A stretch of 64,000 nucleotides of DNA from Gymnopilus junonius (GCA_015501075.1 JADNYJ010000004.1:186001-250000); one strand, 5' to 3'. Shown: positions 11,817 through 24,896, numbered from the stretch's first letter. Made by a program: numbers and translations. The notes: a model not told the origin generated them from the sequence alone.

Positions 11817-14800
11817 ATGAGCAAATCTTCAACCGCAACTGCACCAAAGAATCCGACTCCGCTTTCAGCAAAGTCAGCCTGGGCAAGGGGCCCCCCGCAG
11901 ACAGCGACAGCGCCATCTCCACGCTCTCAGTCTCCAGCACCCTCTACTCCTGTCCATCCAACCCACTCCCGCCGTCCTAGTGCTCTTGGCCAAGGCGTCC
12001 CTATCAAAGATGGCGTTAGCATCCCACGAAGTAACGTAGGAGCTGTTAAACAAGGTTAGTCATCACCCACTTTCTCCTTGTTTTACCCTCCTAATACTCC
12101 TCTTCTAGGCTCAGCGGTCACATTTGGATCCATAGATGACGTTTCAGCGCCAATATCCTCTTCACCCGCTGCAGCGCCGCCGATTAAATCTGAAGTCAAG
12201 TCCTTCGGGACAGTGCCTGCTACAGGTCACGTCAATGGCAAGCCATCCATCTCATCGAGGCCCCCGCTGGCAACCCCAGCAGCCTCGTCATCATCGTCCC
12301 CATCGCCCTCGGCAGCATCAACGCCACCAGTAACGGCGGCTGCCCCTCCGGCTAAGCCTAAAATTGACATCAAGAAGATGTTCCAAAATCCCTCATCCGC
12401 CCCATCCTCAAACCCTCCTTCTGAATCTTCGTCATCACCAGCTATGCGAAGTGCGAACCTGCCATCGCAATCTTCATCATCGCATACCGGCCCCTCACAT
12501 CCTCAGACATCCCAACTAGGCGCCCACTCATTTACACCCTTCGTCCCTAGAGACAACATGCGACCTCCTCAGAACAGCGGTCCCAATGGCGGGCCCCCTC
12601 GTTCTCCTCAATTTTCTCGACAGATGCCGAACGGAACAGGTCCACGGTCACAGCCTGGGCAAAATGGCGTCCCATCTGCCGGCTTATCAAGTCCTCGTCT
12701 CGGACCCCATCCACATAATGGCCAACCTTCTCCTATGGCCCCTCCGCAGATGCAACCTCAGATGCAACCCCCAATGCATCAGATGGGCATACCTTGGGGC
12801 GGCTACTACGTGAGGATTTTCCTATTATTATTTGTCTTTTTATCTGTTGTCTCACACATTTACTATAGCAATATCCTCCCGATCAACCCCATTACATGTA
12901 CACAGGCTGGTATCCTCAGCCGATGCCCATGCAGCCACCTCATACCCAGCATCAGCCTCCGCCAGGGCAACACATCCCCCCACATGGGGCAATGCCTATG
13001 TCACCGAGAAACCCTCCTTCGTCCCTCCAAAACCCCGCCACACCGACGTTATCTCATGCTCTTCCTACTCCAGTCCACGCTCCCCATCCGCCTCCCGTCC
13101 TTTCTCACGCTTCAAATTCCATCGGTGGATTGACATCCCCACCACCCACTCCGTCGTCCGCCTCAATACCCAGCAATCGGCTAAGTGCCAACGTCAACAC
13201 TTTTGTTCCACGAGCGAGAGTGACGCTGAAAAAAGAGGATGGCACCGAGGTCAATCTAGAGAAACTCAAGGTGCAGCAGGGTACAGCACCTGCTGCACCG
13301 ACAGCGACATCATCACCGCAAAGTTCTACTTATAGACAGGGCAGTCCGGGGACGCCAAATAGGAGACCTGCTAGTATCCGAATAGAATCTGAGGATCAAC
13401 GAAAATTACGGCTTGCGGAGGAAGAGGCCAAGGAGAAGGAAAAGACTAGAGCGAAGGCTGAAGCTGAGGAAAAGGTCAGAAAAGCGAAAGAGGAGGAGGA
13501 ACGTAAAGCCAAGGAGGAAGAGGAGAGGAAGAAGAAAGAGCAAGAGTCCGAGAAGGAACGCATCAGGAAGGAGGAAGAAGAGAAGAAAGAGCGTCTGCGT
13601 AAAGAGGAAGAGGCTCGGTTACGCAAGGAAGCTGAGGAACGGGAGGCTCAGCGCCTACGAGAAGAGGAGGAACGTAAACGCAAAGAGGCTGAGGAGGCTG
13701 AAGCCAAGCGGATCGCCGAGGAGAAAGCCAAGAAAGAGGAAGAGGCCCATCTGCAGAAGGAACGTGAGGAGAAGGAGGCGGTTGAGAAGTCCGAGAAAGA
13801 GCGTCTCGCAAAGGAGGCTGAAGCCGAGAAACTTCGTTTGGAGCAAGAGGCTGCCGCCAAGGCCCAGGAGAAGCCTGCGGAAGCTGAAGCTGATGGCAAA
13901 TCTGAGTCGACTATGGAAGAAGGAGAGGTCACAGAGGAAGGCCAAGAAGTTGAGATTCCTGCCACGGCTCAGGATGGTAAAGACAGGCTCAAGGAAGGGC
14001 TCCGTATCGATACCACTACTGGTGCTGTCTCTCCTACTACTGAAAGGAGACAACGCCCGGGTCCTCTCGACCTGTCCGTCGCCAAGAAGGCGAATATCCC
14101 TGCTCCTCAAACCGCCCTTGCCACTGCCCGCATCATTACCGATATCTCGACTGTTCAGTACCCCGAGGGTGTCCTCAGCCCGCGGCCAGAGTTGAACGAA
14201 AATGCTAAAGCTGGCAAATACAGGTACATTTTTGGTGCACCTTTTTTTTTCCTCTCATAACACTCAATTTTTTCTGTAGATATGATCGTGAATTCCTTCT
14301 GCAGTTCATGCTGGTTTGCAAGGAAAAACCCGCCATGCTTCCACCTCTCGATGCGATTGGTCTCGAGCCAGCAGATCAATCTTCAATGCACGGCATCACC
14401 CGTGGCGGCTCTGGCCGTCACCGTCAAGGTTCAGGCGCTGCTCCTCCCACCCGCCAGGGTTCCATCGGCCTTGGGTTCTCGCCAGCTGCTTTCGGCAAGG
14501 GCACTCCCAATCCCTTCAGCATGGGCAACTTTGCCACCAGTGCAAGCAAGCTCAGCAGCGAAGACCGCTTCGCCATGTCTGCTGGAGGTAACCGTGCAGT
14601 TTCCGTCGCTGGTACCGGTGCCGGTGCGTTCCCCAACCGGCCTGTTGCCGTCACGCGGACTGTCAGTCAAGGCGGTCCCGGTGCACCTCTTCGTGATCGA
14701 ACCCGTAGCAAGCGAGGCGAGAAGAGGGGAGAGACCAACAAGGCTCCTGGTGGACAGCAACATGGAGGTGGCTACAACCAAAGCTACCAGAATCAACAAC

Positions 14801-16797
14801 AGGCCAACCTTGAACCTGTCGCACCCCTCCAAGTCTCTGCTAACCGTTGGGATAGGAAAACTATCCAAAGCGACGTTGACTCCCCTGAGATGGTTGACCG
14901 CAAAGTCAAGGGTCTTCTCAACAAGCTGACCATGGAGAAGTTCGACTCTATCTCTGATCAGATCATTTCCTGGGCCAACAAATCCGAGAAAGAGAAGGAC
15001 GGACGAACCCTCATTCAGGTCATCCGTCTTGTCTTCGAGAAGGCCACTGATGAAGCTACATGGTCCGAGATGTACGCGCGTCTGTGCAGAAAGATGATGG
15101 AGCAGATCAGTCCCAAGGTCCAGGACGACGGCATCAAGAACAACGAGGGCAAACCCATTGCTGGTGGTCAATTGTTCCGCAAGTATCTCCTTAACAGGTG
15201 TCAGGAGGATTTCGAGCGTGGATGGGTCGCCAAGGAGGCCACTGCCGCCGCCGCTGCTTCGAAAGCAATGGAAGACGAGGCTGCGAAGGCTGCGAATGAA
15301 AAGACCAAGGAGGATGGCAAGGACGGTGAAGTTGTCCTCTATTCCGATGAATATTACGCCGCGCAGAAAGCCAAGCGACAGGGTCTTGGTCTCATCAAGT
15401 TCATTGGTGAGCTGTTCAAGCTACAGATGCTCACGGAACGTATCATGCACGAGTGTGTGAAGAAGTTGCTCGGAAACGTCGACAATCCGGAAGAGGAGGA
15501 GATCGAATCCCTCTGCAAGCTTCTTACCACTGTTGGTGCCATCCTTGATAACCCCAAGGCTCGTGCCCACCTGGACGTTTACTTTGCACGGATGAAAGAG
15601 CTCACCAAGAGCCCCAATGTCACTCCTCGTATGCAGTATATGCTTCAGGTCTGTTCCCTTTATCTCTATGAAAACTCCCGTGTTTGCTGATGCTGTACCA
15701 TAGGACTTGCTTGAACTACGCGAACGCAAATGGATTCCTCGTAATGCTGGTGCTGCCCCATCGACGCTTGCTCAAGTTCACGAGGCGGTAGGTCTTCTTT
15801 CATCTTATTCTTTCCTGTGACACGTTTTGACGCAGGTTCCGTCATCCAGGCTGCAAAGGAGAAGGCTGCTCAAGAAAAAGAGTCGTACAATCGACAAATC
15901 AGCATGTCCCGAGGCGGATCAAGACGCGGTGGTGACCGTAATGAATATCCTCAGGTCAACCCAGATGGCTGGGCCGTTGCTGGAAGCGGAGCCGCACGAC
16001 CACCCCCCAAGGCTGGTGACCTCTCCAACTTTGGAAAGATCACAAAGGGTCAACCGATCACATTTGGACCAGGCAGTGTCTTTGCTGGAAAGAAGGGTGC
16101 TGATGCTAAACGGGAGTCTATCTCTCGCACGAGCTCCAGCTCAAACATGTTTTCGATGCTCAGTGCCCAGAGCGCTGAAGCAGGAGATGCTGCTGCCAAA
16201 CGTGAGTTGTTTTTGCTCCGATATATGGTGTCTAGTGTACTAATTGTAGAACTTTTAGCCGCAGAACCTCAACAACGCAAACGGCTTGTTCTCCAACCTC
16301 GCACAAAACCCGTGGAGGCTGAGACAGCGGAAACGGCGTCGCCTGCTGCTGATTCAGAGAGCAGCTCAGAGGATGAGGCTGCCCCAGAGATGACCGAGGA
16401 AGAGGCCAAGAAGAAGATCGAGGAAGACTCGAAGGAGTTCTTCGCTGTGCGGAACTTGGAGGAAGCCGAGGTCTACTTCACCAAGCTCACTGCTCAATTC
16501 CATCACAAGCTCATCGACAAGCTGGTGTCCACAGCTGTTGAATCCAAGGAAGCTGACGCCAAGTTGGTATCTGAGCTCTTTGGGGTTGTTGCCTCAAAGG
16601 AGCTAGCTTCACCTTCTGCCTTCGAGGAAGGATTTATGCCTGTCGCGGAGATCATTGACGATATCGCGATCGATGCACCCAAGGCATTCCAGTTGTTCGC
16701 GTTGATGGTCAAGGGCGCCTCGTTGGATGAGGAGAGGCGGACAAAACTGGCGTCCAAGTCCATGGACAGCGACAAGCTTCTCGATCTGTTACAGTAG
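11817..16797 (+). CDS. Translation initiation factor eIF4G
   Basis: Seven exons (11817-12054, 12109-12809, 12869-14223, 14280-15648, 15704-15787, 15850-16201, 16259-16797) encode 1545 residues. The first 480 residues are Ser/Pro/Ala rich and disordered. Residues of about 485-655 are a long Lys/Glu/Arg coiled-coil-like block. An eIF4E-binding motif YDREFLLQF (YxxxxL-phi) begins exon 4 near residue 766, right after an intron. The MIF4G domain spans about 965-1225 (VDRKVKGLLNKLTMEKFDSI... to RMQYMLQ) and binds eIF4A. A C-terminal MA3 domain lies at about 1420-1545. The protein is the scaffold of cap-dependent initiation. The acceptor of exon 6 (after CATCCAG) was chosen because it gives the family-like VHEA-AAKEKAAQEKES. 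The last intron has two in-frame acceptors (16249, 16258). Confidence 0.92.
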
Positions 16798-17431
16798 TTT
16801 AGACATCGCATAATGTTTCGTTGTCCTTTTCTTCATGTTTCCCCTGGCATTACCTTACTATCGTCCTCCGTTACTCGTTGCTGCTACTCTCATCATATTT
16901 TCCTCGCTGCGTTTTTTTTTTGTACTCGTTCTTACCCTCTTTGTTTTTTCATTGCATTTTTCTTTTCTACCTACTCTACTATCTCTGCGATTGATTAGGA
17001 CTTGCTTTTATCGCATATGTGTACATAGGTCCTTCCTGAATCACACTTTTGGCCTGTGAATTTTTTTTTCCTGCCTCCTCTAGACACAATGACGTATCTT
17101 TGGTAGACATTTGGACATTGCGCATACCCTGTGGTCTTTAGCATTCTCGGGTGTACCTTATACATACAGGAAGTGTATTCAAGGGGATTCACTGTCGAAA
17201 GTTCATGTCCGAGTTGCTAATTTAGGGTGATGTCGAAGAATTTGCTTCCGCCCGTATCGCGCCAAGAGAATGGAGGATTAGTTGTTTAAGACCTTCGTCA
17301 TTTACACCCAACCTTGAACTATAGCAACCTTTGTCGGCGCCTCTTCCTTTGCCTTCTGTCGCCGTAGTCGCCGTTGGAGAAGTGGTCGTGTTCCGCCAGT
17401 ACCGCCCACTTTTTTTTAGGCCAAGCTTGGC
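16798..17431. other. Intergenic between eIF4G and TRK
   Basis: This is the 3'UTR-like T-rich region of eIF4G followed by the upstream region of the TRK gene. A TTTTTTTAG acceptor-like site shortly before the TRK ATG could belong to a 5'UTR intron or an unseen upstream exon. No gene is supported. Confidence 0.4.
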
Positions 17432-20400
17432 ATGAATTCCCAGCCGACGCCTAGCAGCCATACAAAGAAAGACACCTTTTTTGACAGAATCGTTGGCTAT
17501 CTCAACTTTTATCGTCTTCATCTCATATTTTTGTGAGTCGGCGTGCATTGCTACAAGGCGCTTCTAATTACCCATCGCTGACTGGCTTCTATCTACCTTC
17601 AATCAACAGCACGATCACTCCTCTCACCTTCTCGGGCATCTTTTATGCGAGCAATGGCAGATACAAGATATCTTACGTCGACTCCCTTTTCAACTGTGTC
17701 AGCGCTATGATGGTCTGCGGGTTGGCCACGATCAACCTGAGCCAGTTGACGGGATTTCAGCAAGCACTTCTTTTCGTATTGATGTGTATCGGCAGTCCGG
17801 TACGCCCTTATTTTTGGCTAGTACAGATGCTACAGTGATGCTCATGATCGTGCTAGGTTGTTGTATCTTGGTTTACGGTTTACATGCGCAGGTATGAGTG
17901 ATTGCCCGGCAACGATTTCGCTGTACGCTGAAATTTCTGCTTCTAGGCGCTTCTTCGCACGGAAATTCGAAAAGATGCTGGAATTGGCTGCCACAAAGAA
18001 AGCGGCGGACATTATAAAGAAAGATATTAAAGAGCGAAAGCCTTGGCCGCACAGATTTACTGCATCTCTTACCGGCAAGAAGCTCAAGGTCGTGGGCAAG
18101 GACAAGGATGTAGAAGAGGCAAAGAAGGGTCAAAAGAATTATTTACGCAAGTTAAGGCCAGATATGATTCGACGCATGGACGATGCACCCAAACTCATCA
18201 ATCCTAGTGGATGGGTCTCTGAAGGTCCTGCACCTTCCAGAGAGCAGTCTGACGGTTCTACCACAGGTCCTCATCTCAAGAAAGAAGTGGCTATTCGTCC
18301 AAATATTAATATTGAGTCCGACGAGTCCTCTGATTCCTCACATCAAGCCGTGCGGGAACCCGTTGTCATTGATTTTGTCGATGTAGAGTATGGGTTCAGG
18401 TTAAATAGCTGTAAAATGTTGTCTGATCCTATATATTTCAGCCGTCGGAAAAGACGCTTGTCAGACCCTGGACGTTCCTCCAGACCTAATTCTCCGACAT
18501 CCAGTGCGTCTGGTCATAATTGTCTGCTACTAATTTTGTCTAAATTTCTTTCTAGCAGAGATGCAAAGATCCGAGACAGTTGCTGACCCAAATTCCAGTC
18601 CTCCCACTAGCCCGAAACGTTTTCAGCGCACCCAAACGGTCGAATTTGCGCCTACACCAAGACGCCCTTCCAGACTTAGCGAGACAACACCAGCACATGT
18701 TACACTTCATGAGATACCTGGACGACTTCTTTCCGTTCCCGAGTTCAGTAAGCTGACCTGTTCTCTTCTGTGCAGATCTGGAGTTAAAGAAATGCATCTT
18801 CCAGGGCACAGTCGGACTATGTCTCAAGCACCATCTGGAGGGACGTCTTTGCACACACATCCGACCCATCACAGTCATCATAGTGTCCTTCCTGAAAACA
18901 GCATGACCCGAGGATTTGGTGGCTTTCCATCACCGTTTGCGCTCATTTCCGTTCTTGTTTCTCGTATGTTTCCTTCCGTGAAACATACTCTCACTCGGAC
19001 AGTGACGATACCTGCGACTGTATCCTTGACGCCGAGTGGTGTTGGAGCGGAGCCAGGCAAGAAACAAGTGCCTTACATATCATTTGACGCTGTCGTTGGC
19101 AGAAATTCCGCATTCCAGCTCCTGACGAGTGATCAACTCGAAGAAATAGGCGGCGTGGAATATCGGGCTTTGAACGCGCTGCTATGGATCGTTCCTTTGG
19201 TAAGCAGACTATATCTGAGTGTTTTCATAGTTCCTTTACGGTCGCCTTCTGCAGTATCACTTTGGAATCCACCTCGTTGCCTTTGCAATCATTGCGCCGT
19301 ACATGTCGCTCGGGCGGTGGGTACCTGTGTTCCAAGACGAAATAAGGCCTGTGAATTTTGTATGGTAAGCCATCTTCCTTCCTGATCCTTGGAAAGAAAC
19401 AAAGCCTTACAATTTTGCGATAGGTTCTCTGCGTTTCAGATTGTGTCAGGATACACAAACACAGGAACCTCTCTAGTAGACGAATCTATGCTTCCCTTCC
19501 AGGAGGCATATCCTATGATCGTTACTATGATCTTCCTTATTCTGGCTGGAAACACCTGTTTTGTGAGTTTTGCTCATCTCTCTCAAACCTTTCTTGCTGA
19601 TTACGTTCGTCCCAGCCAATTTTGTAAGCACATAATTCGCTTGAGGTGTTTCTGAAGCTAATATTGTGATATTTGTTAAGCCTACGTTTTATGATGTACG
19701 ACTTTATTAATTTCTGAGATAATCGATTCTTGAGCTGATCTGCATTCTAGTTGGTTTCTTAGTAAATGCTGTCGTGGTGCTTCTCGCATGCATGAAACTC
19801 TGCGCTTCCTACTGGACCATCCTCGTCGATGCTTTATATACCTTTTCCCTTCACATCAGACTTGGTTCCTCCTCACAGTGGTTTTAGGGCTCACGTATGT
19901 CCTTTGTCCTTTTATCTACCTTACCAACATTGAATAAATGATGCATGACAGATTCACAGACTGGGTATCCTTTCTCGTGCTAGATCTCAGGAACCCTGCC
20001 ATCTCTTCGATTCCTTTAGGTGTGCGGGTTCTTGATGGGTTCATGCAAGCCATTGCAGTGAGATCTGCCGGATTTGTGATAGTTCCTTTAGCATCCCTTG
20101 CTCCAGCAGTGCAAGTAATGTACGTGTTTATGATGTACATAAGTATTTGTGAGTTCTTTGTTTTCCACTTGTTTTACTAGACGCCGACCCTGACGGCTCA
20201 ATAGATCCTATAGCAATGAGGTATGGCTGGCAGCGCTTAGGCATGTTTGACTTCTGATAATGGACTTTTTTGCTCAGTGTGCGTTCTACAAACGTCTATG
20301 AAGAACAGTCACTTGGTATCTTCCACCGCGACGACACATCAGAAGACGAGAAGGCATTTCAAGCTGCCGGACCTCGAATGAATGTCTGGAGCCGGTATCT

Positions 20401-21173
20401 TGCTATGCATGCTAAGCAACAGCTTGCCTTCGGCAAGTACCCTATATGCCACTTGACTTCCACCATCCTTACTTTCCTCTCTTTAGATATGTGGTGGATA
20501 GCCTTGTCGCTGTTCCTTATCTGCATTATCGAGGTAACTTTCTTTCCTCGGTCGTCATAAAAGTATCACTGTATTCATTTAAAATTTCCTCCAGAAAAAC
20601 AACATACAGAATCCGGACAACTTCTCATGGTTCACTATATTCCGTATCAGTATGTTCTATTCCTTCTCTGTCTCGATTACTTCCGGCTGATGTTTATCTC
20701 AGTATTTGAACTGGTTTCTGCCTATGGCACTGTCGGACTCAGCCTTGGTATCCCGACCGTGAGTAGAGCTCGATTCCTGCACGATTGTTTGTCACTCTCA
20801 TACATTCTCTTAGGAAAATTATTCGTTCGCCGGTGCTATGCATACGCTGTCAAAACTTATCATCTGCCTTGTCATGTTGCGAGGACGACACCGCGGTCTT
20901 CCAGTGGCGATCGATCGTGCTGTCTTGCTACCTAACGAGTTCGAGAAAACGGGTGAGGAGATTTCAGCCGGCACTATTTTTACTGGAAATGAAGAATCAG
21001 GGGCACAAACCTTTCCACAATCACTGAGTCTTAACAATCACAATTCAGATATTCGTCAAAGATCGTCACACAGAATATCGACGAGGTTGAGCCCCACTCC
21101 GGAGAACGAGTATCAGAGCGACAGGGAGAGGAATTTCACCGAGGAGCATTCTCCAGGGCAAGAAGAACCATAA
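17432..21173 (+). CDS. High-affinity potassium transporter (TRK family)
   Basis: Eighteen exons encode 928 residues: 17432-17532, 17610-17799, 17857-17891, 17947-18399, 18442-18503, 18556-19199, 19255-19364, 19424-19562, 19616-19623, 19681-19695, 19751-19894, 19952-20148, 20205-20220, 20278-20432, 20487-20533, 20595-20649, 20703-20758, 20814-21173. All four pore segments are present: AMMVCGLATINLS, IVSGYTNTGTS, AIAVRSAGF and VSAYGTVGLS. The first two are separated by a cytosolic loop of more than 300 residues, as in fungal Trk1. The C-terminus RHRGLPVAIDRAVLLP is also family typical. The protein imports K+ across the plasma membrane. Exons of 8, 15 and 16 nt are needed to keep FLRFMIWF and YPIAMSVRSTN. 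The intron at 20433 is GC-AG. The 42-nt intron 18400-18441 keeps frame whether spliced or not. Confidence 0.92.
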
Positions 21174-21847
21174 CATTCGTTTATGGATTTCTTTCTTGCT
21201 CTCTTTTTTATATATCGTGACACCCTAGATACATATTCTCCCCTTCACCTTTACATTATTGCATTGTTGTGTCCACTTAGAGGCGTATAGTACAGTTGGT
21301 ATATTTCAGCCCTAGAAATCCATAGTCGCATCTTTAATCTGGACGCAAGCCATTTCCTGATCCGGCGTTTACGGCTTCGCAAGAACCAAGCTGCTGTGTG
21401 CGCCTGTCTGGACGCATTTCAAGGGCACTGAAACTCTTCTTCTGCAGACGACCGAAGGCTTCGCGTCGTAGTACATTCTTTGGTGTTACTGAAACAGTGT
21501 CATCCAGTAATATCTTCGGAGTTGGCTATAAACACACTATCACACCCACGCATTCTGCCATTTCCCTGACTTTATCGGCCATTTTGGGCTGATTGAGTGA
21601 TAGATGGAGTCAGATACAGTCAGATAGCTCGCCTTGAAGAGAACTTGAGGACAAAACGGGGCGTGTCATGCGCTATACACGAGGCTACTTGCTCCGGACA
21701 CACGTCATTTCAGATCGACGGCTGCAGTCCGAGAACTGCTACAAAATCCAGCACAACATGGAGATGGCCTTTCAGACTATTATCCTTTGCTACCGCTTTA
21801 CCTAGAGAACTTCAGACCTTCAGCAACCCACCATAGATTAGCATACA
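21174..21847. other. Intergenic
   Basis: This 670-bp spacer holds the TRK 3' region and the upstream region of the next gene. No coding pattern is seen. Confidence 0.4.
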
Positions 21848-22541
21848 ATGCCTTACGCTACCCACGATGCGCCGTTCATCGGCTCTGAGGTCAGTTATCC
21901 TGAATCTCGCACGATGGATAGCTTATTGATAATCTTTATTCATTGTCACTAGCAATACTCTGTTGATATGGACCTCTGCGCTCTACTTCAGACGATGAAG
22001 CTGGATCAATCGTATGCGGAACCAAGAGTAAGCATCCTAGTCCGGTAAAATATCTACGCCATACACTTACCTACTCCATTTTTGGAGAAAGAAGTCTACG
22101 GGAATCATTTTTCCCGCTACTCCTCAACCTCTAAACGTACGAGACGAGCTCATGTCGGAGGATCCGAGTTATCAAGTAAGCCCTGTTTCGATTTGCAGTT
22201 ACAGCTCCTCATCGTAATCATCACAGTCCGACGGCACATCGGAAAGCTCAAGTCAAAGACCCGACCCGATCAGCGAAAAATTCTACGGGTGCGCTTACCT
22301 GAAATCCATTCAATCGCAGATGCAGGACTATCCGACCACCGGAGGAGAATACCTCGACGCCATCTTCACCCATCGAGAAATCTTATATTCCTATCCTCCC
22401 GCACATCACGAGTGCGCTCGCGCCTTCACTGATATTGCCTATCTTCTGGAAACGAGGGCATGGCGCGCAGACCGGGATGCTGATACTGAGGCTGTGACTG
22501 CGTTTCGACACGAAGCTTGGACTATTGCTTCTTCTCTGTGA
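21848..22541 (+). CDS. Small protein of unknown function
   Basis: Four exons (21848-21889, 21953-22027, 22092-22175, 22227-22541) give 171 residues with all three introns in phase 0. I do not recognise the family. The first 70 residues are polar and acidic. The C-terminal 90 residues look folded and helical: FYGCAYLKSIQSQMQDY, DAIFTHREILYSYPPAHHECARAFTDIAYLLE, RAWRADRDADTEAVTAFRHEAWTIAS. There is no signal peptide or membrane segment, so it is probably cytosolic or nuclear. The coherent splice sites and the clean C-terminal frame support a real gene. Confidence 0.6.
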
Positions 22542-23046
22542 GCTAGCCATTTCAAGAAGTTTATGCAAATTGGATATCGCTGATCCTTGACTCCTGCAGT
22601 GCTCCAGTAATTACGAGACCCAACGGTGCATTACCTAACACAGGACCAGCTCCATCTACCTGTGTCTTGCCTCTGATGATGTGAAATCCGGTATCCTGAA
22701 GGATGGTTAAGGAGATTGGGGTTTTAAGTGTATCTCGTTGCTTGCCTTTATGTTATACTCACGGTATTCCCGTTGTTCAGTATATACGTCAATTAATGGT
22801 TTGCCGTGATTCTTGATTGGCTCCCAGGAGGATTCAGGCCCCATAAATAGCAGGTTGTGGCGCTGGCCATTCTTCCTCGAGAGCCCTTTGGGTCCTGACC
22901 AGTGATCGTTGGTGTCGGGGTCCTCTGTTAAGTCTTGGCATACACCTTTCCAAACGTAATGCTCCAATCTCCAACGTTCAGAATGATTTATAAACACTCC
23001 ATTTACTCGATACCTTTTAACCTGAACCTGGTCAACGTCTAGCAGA
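22542..23046. promoter_or_regulatory. Upstream region of the first membrane-protein paralogue
   Basis: A TTTATAAAC TATA-like motif near 22988 lies about 60 bp before the ATG at 23047. The reverse strand is open for 119 codons here but has no ATG start and no recognisable content, so no gene is called. Confidence 0.3.
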
Positions 23047-24165
23047 ATGAGCGTTTTCCGCAACAAGAAAACTTATTCTCGGCCAAGCGTATTCAACGTC
23101 AGAACTTTACCAGAAGGCGAGTACTTGTACAATCGAGTTATTTAAATAGTATTAATATTCGTGGCACGCCAGATGTTGATAGCGAAAAAAATGCCGGCCC
23201 ATCTGAAACAGATCCAACCAAAAGGCATTGTACGTGCTTCTAATTCTATACGTAGGTGTCGCCCATTGTCCTGGTACAGTGACGCAAGAAGACCAGGATA
23301 AGGTGGACGAAGAAAAACGCCGAGAAGCCACCCGCGACCTCATAGAATCATGGATGGATAGACTTCAACTCATCAGTGTCATCGTGAGCTATATCGGTTG
23401 GTGCAATTAACAGAAGGGTAGCTGACTCTTATCATAAAGACGACTTTCTTTGCGTCGACAGAAGCCAGCTTAATTACGCCAAGCACGGATGGCGCTCCGT
23501 CGTCAAAGACTTCACAAGCGACTCACATGGGACTCATGGGTGCTCTGGTGATGCACTCAAATGCTGGTATGCACCACAGCCTGCCTGCTCAGTACAGCCT
23601 TTAAGGATTGTTGATAGCCATTATGTCCTTCTCTGCCTTCTTCTTCTTAGTCAGGTACAAACTCAAAGTTGCTAGCATGGAAGAAGCAAAGACCGAAACA
23701 GACAAGTATAAGCAGAAGGCACTCGTAGAATCGTCTACTTCTATAACCCTAGAAGACGTGGAAAGAGGATTACAAACGAAACGGCGAGGCAAAAACTGGG
23801 AGCATGAAACCGATCCAGTCCCAGGCATGATTTTGATGAACAGTTCTTTCAACCAAGACAGCAAGCCAATATTTTCTTCGAACCCTCACCTTGTCCAAGT
23901 TGGTCCGTTCCGAGGGTCTCCGCTGATACATCTTCTTGGCCAATGTCATTCTCTTTGCGTTGTTCTGACCATCATCGGATTCATTTTGGACCTTATGGGT
24001 ATTTTATGCTATGCATGGGATCGCTTACCTCTGAGTGTCGCTGTATCGTCAAGTGCCTTCCTAACTTTATACCTAATCTCTGGGCTGTATATCTGGACCG
24101 AGCCTGAGCCGAAAGATGGAACGAGCTCATTTATGTACTACAGTCGGCACCCTCATAACCCATGA
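23047..24165 (+). CDS. Multi-pass membrane protein, paralogue A, C-terminus altered by a transposon
   Basis: Five exons (23047-23116, 23173-23229, 23280-23383, 23440-23566, 23618-24165) encode 301 residues. Exons 2 and 3 have exactly the same lengths (57 and 104 nt) as in paralogue B downstream, and both proteins start MSVF. About four hydrophobic segments are seen: LQLISVITTFFASTEASLI; LMGALVMHSNAAIMSFSAFFFLV; LCVVLTIIGFILDLMGILCY; and SVAVSSSAFLTLYLISGLYIW. The loop EHETDPVPGMI and SSNPHLVQVGPF is nearly identical in B. I know no function; I believe similar proteins occur in other agaricomycetes. The last eight codons and the stop come from the transposon inserted at 24141. The first intron uses a GC donor (23117). 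Confidence 0.72.
24141..24163 (+). repeat. Left terminal inverted repeat
   Basis: This 23-bp end begins CAGTCGG and is the exact reverse complement of 24897-24919. It follows a TA dinucleotide. Confidence 0.9.
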
Positions 24166-24363
24166 CCGTGATAACCCATAACCCCATAAAACCCATACTT
24201 TTTTCGGTCCACCGACTCGGTGGACAGGGATTTTCGTCCAAAACCCCATAAGTCCGCCATAACCCATAACCCATAGACCTTTCGGACAAAAACCCATAAG
24301 TTTTGGGTCAAATTTGAGCCCGCCCCCTATTATATCCTATGGTATGTAGTCAAGCAAAACCGG

Positions 24364-24715
24364 ATGAGTATCGACTCTCTTCTCAATCCGTCCGGGGAGT
24401 ATCAGGTTTTGACAGAAACGTCGGACGAAGAAATTTTCCAGGCTGTCATGGATGCAATTCACGCACGTGAGAACATAGAGATTAATGGCGGTGACGATGT
24501 TGATGAAGATATCCCTGTCGAACCGCGACCTGCTCGTCATGATGTTCTTAAGACTTCCTCAACAATCAGTAGGTACTTGGAGGATTGGAATGACCCCATT
24601 GCTCGCAAAATGGAAGCAATTCTGGGATCTTTTAAGTTTTAACAGACAGCTTCATCTTGGTGAAGTCAATTCCTTGAAGCCTACTGTTTTGACTGACTAT
24701 TTTAAAAGGGCATAG
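24364..24715 (+). pseudogene. Remnant of pogo/Tigger transposase C-terminus
   Basis: The frame from 24364 reads MSIDSLLNP...SDEEIFQAVMDAI...INGGDDVDEDIPVEPRP...DPIARKMEAILGSF. I recall this as typical of the acidic tail of Tigger-like DDE transposases in mushrooms. It stops at 24642. The remaining tail, NRQLHLGEVNSLKPTVLTDYF, continues in another frame to 24715. The switch coincides with a near-duplicated TTTTAA at about 24630-24640, so a small insertion explains the break. There is no catalytic domain and the protein cannot be functional. Confidence 0.8.
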
Positions 24716-24896
24716 TTTGTTAATTTATATTCAGCTACAATAAAGATTACTGGTTGCTTTCTTAACGTAGCACACAAGCTACGAATATTCTATTGTTATT
24801 TTCGATTTTTCCGCCATTTATAAATGCTATTTTTAGTCTCCCTCCCAAACCCCATAACCTCCGAAAACCCATACTTTCGGCCATCCATCGAAGGGT

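Noticed and set aside
13396..14195. Long open frames on both strands across the eIF4G charged region, up to 260 codons
   Set aside because: They are shadows of the repetitive GAG/AAG codons of the eIF4G coiled region and have Arg- or Ser-only composition without family content.
18746..18775. Possible 28-nt intron in TRK exon 6 (GTAAGC...GTGCAG)
   Set aside because: It is too short for fungal splicing and not a multiple of three; removing it would break the long conserved frame.
22707..23066. 119-codon minus-strand open frame upstream of paralogue A
   Set aside because: It has no ATG (only a TTG), no splice partners and overlaps the probable promoter of paralogue A.
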